A DNA stretch of 24,995 bases. Origin: JAFCBV01 sp965370715 (lineage in GTDB: Archaea; EX4484-52; B79-G9). The notes under the pieces are model-generated. The model ran no database searches and had not been told where the DNA came from. It worked only from the letters and a program-made list of their open reading frames with translations. The stretch lies in NCBI GenBank assembly GCA_965370715.1, contig CBDUVQ010000004.1, forward strand, positions 1 through 24,995, given 5' to 3'. The first letter of the stretch is position 1; each line of letters starts with the position of its first letter. This document shows positions 1 to 6,148 of the stretch, in pieces. Position numbers and translations under genes: made by a program.

Positions 1-2
1 GA

Positions 3-722
3 AAAGGCGATAAGTGCTGCGCATGGTACCGCAATACTTTCGGTATTGCAGGGCCGTTTATTTCCGCGATATTCTGGCTTGTCTGCATTACTTTCGGTAT
101 ATGGGCACTCAAATTTCTTGTGCTCAGCACAGAATCTGTCCCGCTTGCTGGAATATACGATTTTTTTCTTGGAAACATTGGGATATTTTTCCTGATAATT
201 CTTTTGTCTTCGTACCTGTCATATTTTCGAAGTGTATCCCCCAAGGCGTATACTGTGGTTTCGCCTCTGTCAGCGGCGTTTGACATAACTGTGTTTTTAT
301 GGGTCGCATCAAATATTGTTCAAATAATAAATGTTGGTCTCAAAAATGATGTCCTTTTAAATGGCGCGAATTATGCCTTAAGCAACCTTGCCGCAATATT
401 CATTCTTTTTGCGTTTCTTGGGTATTTTGTCCTTTTCATTGGGTTTGTTTTTGGCGGGCTTGGGCGCGCGCTCGAGAAAGCCTCTGCAACATGTCAGCCT
501 GCGCGAAAGAATGCAGGACCTGTGCCCCGCAGGATTTATCGCTCTGGAAAAGACAAGATTATCGGAGGAGTGTGCGGCGGCATCGCTGAATATCTCAATG
601 TTGACCCTGTAATAATTCGCTTGATATGGGCTGTTTCAATCCTGTTCTACGGCACAGGGCTCGCGCTATACATAATTGCGTGGATAATAATACCAAGGAA
701 CCCGAACTACAAGTGGGATTGA
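3..722 (+). CDS. PspC-domain membrane protein, 5' partial
   Basis: The frame is open from the left edge of the window, so the start lies upstream; 239 residues are visible. Four or five hydrophobic stretches (about visible residues 19-39, 54-72, 85-105, 125-155) precede a C-terminal PspC domain (about 175-239). The domain has its typical elements: a basic lead-in, GGVCGGIAEY, the VDPVIIRLIW helix and a last membrane helix ending IAWIIIP. PspC domains occur in envelope-stress membrane proteins of bacteria and in many archaeal membrane proteins, where the role is mostly unknown. A second PspC domain may lie before the window, as in related architectures, but this is a guess. The family call is firm; the function is not. 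The next gene is convergent. Confidence 0.85.
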   Translation, partial: KGDKCCAWYRNTFGIAGPFISAIFWLVCITFGIWALKFLVLSTESVPLAGIYDFFLGNIGIFFLIILLSSYLSYFRSVSPKAYTVVSPLSAAFDITVFLWVASNIVQIINVGLKNDVLLNGANYALSNLAAIFILFAFLGYFVLFIGFVFGGLGRALEKASATCQPARKNAGPVPRRIYRSGKDKIIGGVCGGIAEYLNVDPVIIRLIWAVSILFYGTGLALYIIAWIIIPRNPNYKWD

Positions 723-792
723 TTTTCTTAAACTATTGTATGCACGTTAGAAAATTGTTTTATATGAAGTACCACAATCTATGAAAAAACAA

Positions 793-1524
793 TTACTGAA
801 TTTCGGGCTTTCCTGTTTGAATCACAAAAAGCCTTTGATCTGCCTTGCTTAGGCGGCGTACTTCATCGTCGCCAACGGATTTTTTTAGCCCATCTAAAAC
901 AAAATCTAAGATATGATAGGTTTCAAGGACCTCGCTTTTGTACATAACATAACTAGGTTGACACGAGGTCTGACAAGCACTGTGTTCTTCTCGATATCGT
1001 GATGTTGTGTCGCGCACTATGTATCCGACAGGCACAGGATACATTGTTTCGCCTGTTTTTGGGTGTACGTCGCCTTTAAGGAATTCTAATGTCATTGTTT
1101 CTTCAAGAAACGCATCAAATTTCGCATCCAATTTAGTTAAAGGTGAGTCGCTTATCAGGTCCTGATGTACTTGTCTGCATTCTTTTGTGGCTTCTGCGAT
1201 GGGTTTGTCAGAGAATGCATATATGATTTCACAAGATCTTGTATTTACAGGATTTGTTCCATCGGTTTCTTCATAAGTTTTTTTTGAAAAAAGGGTGCAT
1301 GGTTTAGGAGAAAATGCTGGTTTTTTCCAGAAATCGAAATTATCTACTTTCCACAAAACACTATTTATCAATTGGGCATCTTCGTTGTATCCAAATGGTA
1401 CGTCCCTTGCTTCATGTGCTTTTTGAATCCCCTGAGGCAGCGTATTTTCTTCATTAGTAGCATACCCATTCAAAGAATTCTGGAAATTGCTAAACGACTT
1501 AAAATCAAATCCAATTCCGAACAT
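793..1524 (-). CDS. hypothetical protein, 243 aa
   Basis: No family recognised. It is a soluble protein of 243 residues without a signal peptide or membrane segment. It has several Cys residues, including a HSACQTSC stretch near residue 185 that could bind a metal or form a disulfide. The start is an ATG with a T/A-rich TATA-like element (TTTTTATTC, about 1546-1554) some 25 bp upstream, which fits a leaderless transcript. It ends with TAA. It stands alone between the convergent PspC gene and a divergent nucleotidyltransferase and reads like an accessory gene. The ORF looks real from its length and promoter spacing; no function is offered. Confidence 0.65.
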   Translation of the reverse strand: MFGIGFDFKSFSNFQNSLNGYATNEENTLPQGIQKAHEARDVPFGYNEDAQLINSVLWKVDNFDFWKKPAFSPKPCTLFSKKTYEETDGTNPVNTRSCEIIYAFSDKPIAEATKECRQVHQDLISDSPLTKLDAKFDAFLEETMTLEFLKGDVHPKTGETMYPVPVGYIVRDTTSRYREEHSACQTSCQPSYVMYKSEVLETYHILDFVLDGLKKSVGDDEVRRLSKADQRLFVIQTGKPEIQ

Positions 1525-1688
1525 TGTTGTTTAATGACCAGGAAAGAATAAAAATGTAGGCGCTACAGTTCTTCCTGTCTATCGTGCCTTACAGGCTTTT
1601 GAGTATCCTATCGGCAACCCCCTGCAATTAGACACAGAAACGCACATTTGCATTAGTTAATCGCAGAAGTCGGTGTTTACACCAGAAA

Positions 1689-2003
1689 GTGAGGCAACTA
1701 AAGCGCGCAGACAACCTGAAGATGGTTTATGAGTCCAGGCTTTTGGATTTTCTTGAAAATGACTTCGCAGGAGCAGCAATAATTCTTTTTGGCAGCTATT
1801 CGCGCGCGGACGACACAATTAATTCAGATATTGATATTGCTGTCCTCGGCAGAAAAGACAAGCAAATAGATTTAACAAAATATGAAGGCGTGCTTGAGAG
1901 GAAAATAAACCTAAACTTTTATGATTCGTTTAAAAACATCCACAAAAACTTAAAGGAAAATTTGTGTAACGGCATCGTGCTTGCAGGCAGTGTTGAATTA
2001 TGA
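1689..2003 (+). CDS. MNT-type nucleotidyltransferase domain protein, N-terminally short
   Basis: A 104-residue protein with the minimal nucleotidyltransferase signature: GSYSRADD followed by SDIDIAVLG (about residues 35-54). This has the GS motif and the DxD metal-binding pair of the polymerase-beta-like superfamily. Members transfer AMP or another nucleotide, and many act as antitoxins with HEPN partners, but no HEPN gene is seen here. The start is GTG at 1689; ATG at 1722 is possible and would still leave the domain whole. The same frame is open back to a stop at 1629 and the codons there (ALVNRRS, then RADNLK) resemble the linker between an N-terminal winged helix and this domain in archaeal homologues. 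The gene may therefore be a trimmed winged-helix fusion. The second glycine expected in the usual GSYARG motif is Ala here. Confidence 0.7.
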   Translation: MRQLKRADNLKMVYESRLLDFLENDFAGAAIILFGSYSRADDTINSDIDIAVLGRKDKQIDLTKYEGVLERKINLNFYDSFKNIHKNLKENLCNGIVLAGSVEL

Positions 2004-2113
2004 GGGGTTGAAGATACTTGATTCGCAAGTACTGTTTAAGGTGGGGAGGAACCAATGGAACCAATCACTTCAAGCTTGCGTGCTGGCTGCCCTTGGTTGT
2101 TGAGGTCGTGCAA

Positions 2114-2147
2114 TAAAAGATTTAAATCACGGTCGCGCATACTAAGT
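2114..2147 (+). promoter_or_regulatory. purP promoter, leaderless type
   Basis: TTTAAAT at 2121-2127 lies 24 bp before the ATG at 2148, with an A-rich run (AATAAAAG) just upstream that could serve as BRE. This spacing puts transcription start at or next to the start codon. It also argues against the longer reading frame that begins at 2055. Confidence 0.5.
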
Positions 2148-3245
2148 ATGATTTCGCACGAAAAAATCAAAAAAACACTTTCTTCATACGGCAAGCCTGT
2201 GATTTCAACAATATGCTCACACTCTGCGTTGCAGATTTTTGCAGGGGCAAAGGAAGAAGGCTTTAAGACACTTGGAATATGCACAAAAGACAGGCTCGAG
2301 ACATACAGGGCATTTCCTCATGCAAAGCCGGACGAGTTTATTGTTGTTGATTCTTATTCTGACATCCTTGAGCCGGAATTCCAGAAAAAGCTGATTGAAA
2401 AGAACGCAATAATAGTGCCTCACGGCTCTTTTGTAGAGTATCTTGGCCCAAAGCGAATCGAGAACGAGTTTGAGGTTCCTGTTTTCGGCAACAGGCAGGT
2501 TCTTGACTGGGAAGGAAACAGGAATAAAGAGCGCAAGTGGCTTGAGGCGTCTGCAAAGCTTCGCATGCCAAAAAACGTGTTAAAGGACAGCATAGACTGC
2601 CTTTGCATAGTGAAGTTCGACGGTGCAAGGGGCGGCAGCGGATATTTTCTTGTATCTGACAAAAAAGAGCTTGAAGAAAAGCTCTCAAAAATGCCTGAAA
2701 ACGTGGCAAAAACAGCAACCCTGCAGGAATATGTTGTAGGCAACAGATATTATTTCCATTATTTTTACACCCCTCTTTCAGAAGACGGCTTTTCGGCAGG
2801 AGATGGCTCAATTGAGCTTCTTGGCATTGACAGGCGCGATGAGTCCAATATTGATGAATTGCACCGACTTGGCATGAGCCGCGAGGAGCTTTCGAGGCGC
2901 GCAATAAGTCCGTCATACACTGTAACAGGCAACCAGCCTGTTGTGCTTAGGGAATCTCTTTTGCCGGCTGCGTTTTCTGACGCTAAAAAAGTTGTTGAAG
3001 CATCTATTGACCTGTTTTCGCCTGGAATTATCGGCCCGTTTTGTCTTGAGACCGTATGCACACCAGACCTGAAGCTTGTGACATTCGAGGTGTCAGCGCG
3101 CATTGTTGCTGGCACAAACATATATTCTGACGGCTCGCAGTACTCGCAGCTGTTTTTCGGGGAGAAAGTGTCAATGGGCAGAAGGATTGCTCAGGAAATT
3201 AAGTCTGCGGCTAAGAAAGGGGCTTTGGAGACGGTTGTTTACTAG
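2148..3245 (+). CDS. purP: PurP, FAICAR synthetase (formate-AICAR ligase)
   Basis: PurP uses ATP and formate to formylate AICAR to FAICAR in the archaeal purine pathway, replacing the folate-dependent step of PurH. The 365-residue product has the family's usual length. It starts with a PurP N-terminal domain containing CSHSALQIFAGAKEEGF (residues about 20-36), followed by an ATP-grasp core: VKFDGARGG (about 156-164), QEYVVGNRYYFHYF (about 194-207), and a C-terminal FEVSARIVAGTNIY segment that carries the metal/ATP-binding residues. The reading frame extends to 2055, but the extra 31 residues are unlike the family. The ATG at 2148 fits both homology and the TATA box 24 bp upstream. Its stop overlaps the rnp4 stop from the opposite strand by 3-4 bp. 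Confidence 0.93.
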   Translation: MISHEKIKKTLSSYGKPVISTICSHSALQIFAGAKEEGFKTLGICTKDRLETYRAFPHAKPDEFIVVDSYSDILEPEFQKKLIEKNAIIVPHGSFVEYLGPKRIENEFEVPVFGNRQVLDWEGNRNKERKWLEASAKLRMPKNVLKDSIDCLCIVKFDGARGGSGYFLVSDKKELEEKLSKMPENVAKTATLQEYVVGNRYYFHYFYTPLSEDGFSAGDGSIELLGIDRRDESNIDELHRLGMSREELSRRAISPSYTVTGNQPVVLRESLLPAAFSDAKKVVEASIDLFSPGIIGPFCLETVCTPDLKLVTFEVSARIVAGTNIYSDGSQYSQLFFGEKVSMGRRIAQEIKSAAKKGALETVVY

Positions 3246-3592
3246 TTTTTCTTTGAATACCCGATTCTCATAACAGTTCCGCACTCAAGGCAGAAGACAT
3301 TTACGCATTTCTCTTTAGGGTTAAGGCGCACTTTTGAGTTCTTTCCTGCGCGCAAATACTTTTTGCACTTTTTGCAAAACCTGCGCCGAAATAATGGCGG
3401 TATAGAAACATTGTATTTCATGCCTATTTTTCTGGCAATTTCAACATACCTATTGGAGAGGTCAGGGCGCTCATCAAAGCGAGCCTCTGCCTCTGTAAAA
3501 AGAATCCGTATGCGCTCTTTTGCAATTCCTGTCTGCCATACGGGTTTATTGCGTGTCTGGCGTTTTCTAAACTTTGGAGAGGGCATACGCAT
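3242..3592 (-). CDS. rnp4: Ribonuclease P protein component 4 (Rpp21/Rpr2 family)
   Basis: A 116-residue basic protein of the archaeal Rnp4 (eukaryotic Rpp21) family, a subunit of RNase P that trims tRNA 5' ends. The N-terminal helical half (to about residue 65) is Lys/Arg rich and includes IAKERIRILF. The C-terminal half is a zinc ribbon with two CxxC pairs: FCKKCKKYL (about 72-80) and FCLECGTVMRIGY (about 100-112). An RPPLFRRRFC-like stretch leads into the ribbon. The start is ATG at 3592; an ATG two codons on is equally possible. It runs divergently from the TtuA-like gene across a 47 bp spacer holding a long palindrome, and converges on purP with overlapping stop codons (CTAG). Confidence 0.93.
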   Translation of the reverse strand: MRMPSPKFRKRQTRNKPVWQTGIAKERIRILFTEAEARFDERPDLSNRYVEIARKIGMKYNVSIPPLFRRRFCKKCKKYLRAGKNSKVRLNPKEKCVNVFCLECGTVMRIGYSKKN

Positions 3593-3595
3593 TTA

Positions 3596-3633
3596 CCTTC
3601 GCAGAATATGCTTAAATAAGCATATCGCGAAGG
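3596..3633. promoter_or_regulatory. palindromic divergent promoter between rnp4 and TtuA-like gene
   Basis: The spacer holds a perfect 9 bp inverted repeat, ATATGCTTA at 3606-3614 and TAAGCATAT at 3617-3625, separated by AA. An outer pair, CCTTCGC (3596-3602) and GCGAAGG (3627-3633), extends the dyad. The central CTTAAATAAG reads as a TATA-like box on both strands, about 25 bp before the ATG at 3640 and about 20-25 bp before the ATG at 3592. One symmetric element may serve both genes, either as a bidirectional promoter or as a promoter with an operator built around it. Confidence 0.5.
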
Positions 3634-3639
3634 GTCTTT

Positions 3640-4557
3640 ATGAAATGCTCCCTTTGCGCAAAAGAAGCGGTCACATACAGGCGCTATGAAGGAAGGTCTC
3701 TATGCAGGAGCCATTTTTTCAGGGCAGTTGAGCGCGAGATTGCAAGGACTATCGCGCAAAATCGCCTTATAGAGCGCCATGACCACATAGCTGCTGCAAT
3801 TTCAGGCGGGAAGGACTCTTTGCTTATTCTTCGTACCCTTGAGACTCTTTCAAAGAAGCGGACAGACCTTAAGATTTCGGCAATCCTCATTGACGAGGGA
3901 ATAAAAGGCTACAGGAGTGAGGGCGTAGCAAAAGCAAAACAGGCATGCAAGGCAATAGGTGTAAAGCTTCACATAGCATAATTCAAAAAGGAGTTCGGCA
4001 AGACACTTGATGAAATGGTTGCAAAGAACAAGTGCAAAGGTCTGCGCGCATGCACTTTCTGCGGTGTTTTCAGGCGCCACCTGATAAACAAGACTGCGCG
4101 TAAAATCAAGGCAACCAAGGTTGCAATAGGCCACAACCTTGATGATGAGGCGCAGGCAATAATGGCAAATTATATTCGTGGAGATATACTGCGCGGTGCG
4201 CGCCTTGGCGCAAAAGCATTTATTGCAGAAACAGATGCTTTTATCCCGCGCATAAAGCCTCTAAGAAACATACCTGAAAAAGAGTGCGCGCTTTATGTTC
4301 TTTTGAAAAAGATTGATGCAGACTTTGGCGAGTGCCCCTATGCCTCCGAGTCTTTTAGGTGGTCAGTGCGCGATGTAATAAATGACCTGGAAGCAAAATA
4401 CCCGGGAACCAAATTTAGTATAGTGCGCACGTATGACCGTATTCAGCCCGCAATCCAAAGCCAGATAGGAACCGGCAATATAGGCAAGTGCGAAAAATGC
4501 GGTGAACCAACATCAAGGAAGGTGTGTAAGGTTTGTGAACTGCGAATGAAAATATAG
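3640..4557 (+). pseudogene. TtuA/Ncs6-like tRNA 2-thiolation protein, interrupted by in-frame TAA
   Basis: Read through, this is a 305-residue member of the TtcA/TtuA/Ncs6 PP-loop family, which adenylates and thiolates uridine of tRNA (U54 or U34). Features in order: an N-terminal zinc site C3, C6, C22, H25; the PP-loop SGGKDS at 55-60; the Fe-S ligand pair C138 and C141 (RACTFCG); GHNLDDEA at 164-171; the third ligand C232 in FGECPYA; and a C-terminal CxxC-x(n)-CxxC zinc finger. Codon 114 (3979-3981) is TAA, in frame, in the segment HIA-stop-FKKEFGK; the frame then continues undisturbed to 4557. Everything else is conserved, so the lesion is recent, a sequencing error, or read through. The separate halves are 113 residues (3640-3981) and a part starting at ATG 4015 (180 residues); neither holds all catalytic elements. 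Confidence 0.85.
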
Positions 4558-4618
4558 TGTATTGAAAGAATATGTTTCTGCGGCATAAATTCTTAAAACC
4601 AAAAAAGTCTAACAGATT

Positions 4619-5170
4619 ATGGCTCCTTTTTCGATTGAAAACTATCGTAACTTAATAGGTCAACTTCCTGAAGAAATTCAAGAATTTTTGAATACTTCTG
4701 TTACGTATGATCAAAAAAAAGCTTCGCAAATACATGCATTTTATCAAGAAGATGATAAAATGACTCCCGTACCCATAGCTGTGCTGTCCTTACGTACGGT
4801 ACCACAGGTGTATAAGGATCGTATGGCAATTTGCCATGAAGCAGCCATAATGGCTGCTTTGCTGATAAAAGACTCTTTTAATCCAGGGGTTTTACATCTT
4901 ACCTCTGAAGATGTGTGTGGAGGGCATTGCATTTGTGCATATCAAGACCCAGACACAATGTTATTTGGCGGAGTGGGGTTCTCAAGACACGAAGACTTAA
5001 GAGAAAGGCCAGCTCTTCATAGTTCTTTAGAATCATTGGCAGCTAGTTATTTCTTGTACAAGTTAGACGAATTTTCTTTTGTGAGTCTGTTGGATGAATT
5101 GGAAAAGCTTAAATCCATACAATCTAATGAAGACTATTACGATGAGTTAATTCTCCATTTGAATGTTTGA
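4619..5170 (+). CDS. hypothetical protein, possibly transglutaminase-like Cys/His enzyme
   Basis: A 183-residue soluble protein without signal peptide. The middle resembles the Cys-His-Asp arrangement of transglutaminase-like enzymes: Cys72 at the head of a helix (CHEAAIMAALLIKD), then His103 on a strand (CGGHCICAYQD), with Asp110 or Asp112 following, and then FGGVGFSR and LRERP. Such proteins are often cysteine proteases or amidases, but this is pattern-based inference from a few residues and no known family is named. The start is the ATG at 4619, with a TATA-like TTCTTAAAA at 4590-4598 about 24 bp upstream, fitting a leaderless mRNA. It follows the broken TtuA-like gene and converges on trmB. 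Confidence 0.6.
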   Translation: MAPFSIENYRNLIGQLPEEIQEFLNTSVTYDQKKASQIHAFYQEDDKMTPVPIAVLSLRTVPQVYKDRMAICHEAAIMAALLIKDSFNPGVLHLTSEDVCGGHCICAYQDPDTMLFGGVGFSRHEDLRERPALHSSLESLAASYFLYKLDEFSFVSLLDELEKLKSIQSNEDYYDELILHLNV

Positions 5171-5196
5171 TGTGTGGCTTAGAAAGCGTTTCTGTT

Positions 5197-6009
5197 TTAA
5201 TCCAAATGATTCCAAATCATATCAAAGGTCGGTTTCGCGAATGCAGTGCCAAAATGATCTGATGCGGTCCAGAAAGAGACTTCCTGTGTGCTGTGCGTCT
5301 TGGTGTCGTCTGTAAGCGCCAGTACAACTTCTTTGTTGTCTACAAGAACCATTCTTCCTGTAGGAAGGCCTGAGACTTCGGATGACTTGAGGTGCTTTAC
5401 ATCTGCAACAACCCCAAGGGCTTCTGCAGCCTCGCTATTCTTTTGTGTTATGGGCGCAGCAATTCGAATCTTAAGGCCTTTGTCTGCTGCGGACTGAAGA
5501 AGGCCTGCGTGGGATGTGTGAAGCTGGTTTAGCCCTTCCTCTGTTGTGAGAATATCAAGTGATTTTTCAGCTGACTTGAACATTGTTTCAATCTGCTGGT
5601 GCATAGCATACCTGCCTTTCATTGCACCTGAAAGATCTGCTGAACTGACAAGGCTTACGCCTTCTGTGTGAAGTGTAACAAGCTCGCTTAGTGCAGGGCT
5701 TTTTTTGAATTCCTCAAACCTTTGCACATTCTCATCAAGCTTTTCATGAAGCCGTTTTGTTGCCCTGCTGAGTGCCTCTGTCGGGGCAATTGCAACATAC
5801 CTTAGGGGCTTTGCGTTTTGCACAATAACGAATCCTTTGTCTGCAAGAGACTCAAGAACATCATATGAACGTGACCTTGGAACAGAAGACATTTCAGAAA
5901 GCTCTCCTGCTGTTGAAGTCCCTCTTGAGAGCAGAGCTGCATACAGCTTTCTCTCATATAGATTTAATCCAATACCCTTCAGGGCATCAAGCGATTTTTG
6001 GCTTATCAT
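5197..6009 (-). CDS. TrmB-family transcriptional regulator
   Basis: A 270-residue TrmB-type regulator. Residues about 1-75 form the winged helix: GLNLYERKLYAALLSRG, then a recognition helix region with SSVPRSRSYDVLESL and the wing GFVIVQNAKPLRYVAI. A coiled linker (about 80-105) leads to the C-terminal TrmB sensor region (about 145-268), with the phospholipase-D-like arrangement seen in this family. TrmB proteins of thermophiles control sugar transport and central carbon genes and bind sugars; the ligand here cannot be told and no transporter is adjacent. An inverted repeat between its TATA box and start suggests autoregulation. It is convergent with the gene at 4619. Length is normal for short TrmB members. 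Confidence 0.85.
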   Translation of the reverse strand: MISQKSLDALKGIGLNLYERKLYAALLSRGTSTAGELSEMSSVPRSRSYDVLESLADKGFVIVQNAKPLRYVAIAPTEALSRATKRLHEKLDENVQRFEEFKKSPALSELVTLHTEGVSLVSSADLSGAMKGRYAMHQQIETMFKSAEKSLDILTTEEGLNQLHTSHAGLLQSAADKGLKIRIAAPITQKNSEAAEALGVVADVKHLKSSEVSGLPTGRMVLVDNKEVVLALTDDTKTHSTQEVSFWTASDHFGTAFAKPTFDMIWNHLD

Positions 6010-6021
6010 ATAAACATCCCT

Positions 6022-6068
6022 CGCAAAAAGCAGTCAGACTATCTTTTGCGTACCAACTATATATATTT
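6022..6068 (-). promoter_or_regulatory. trmB promoter with candidate operator
   Basis: A TATA element (tract of alternating T and A at about 6058-6067) faces trmB. Just downstream, across the expected transcription start, is a perfect 7 bp inverted repeat CGCAAAA (6022-6028) and TTTTGCG (6044-6050) with a 15 bp spacer. Dyads in this position typically bind a repressor; autoregulation by TrmB is the simplest guess. A further TTTATAAA element lies at about 6129-6136. Confidence 0.45.
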
Positions 6069-6148
6069 TATTTGATTTTACTCTATTTGGCCTGATTATT
6101 TAGTATTCACTATTGTGTGTGAAAGGTTTATAAATGTTTCTATTTTAC

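Noticed and set aside
2004..2110. Short frame after the nucleotidyltransferase as a HEPN partner
   Set aside because: Only about 30 codons, no start apart from TTG and no HEPN RxxxxH motif.
2055..2147. Longer N-terminus for PurP from 2055
   Set aside because: The 31 extra residues do not resemble the family and the TATA box lies inside them, 24 bp before the ATG at 2148.
3979..3981. Recoding of TAA as a sense codon throughout the genome
   Set aside because: Several intact genes in the window end in TAA at the expected family length, including atpB and trmB.
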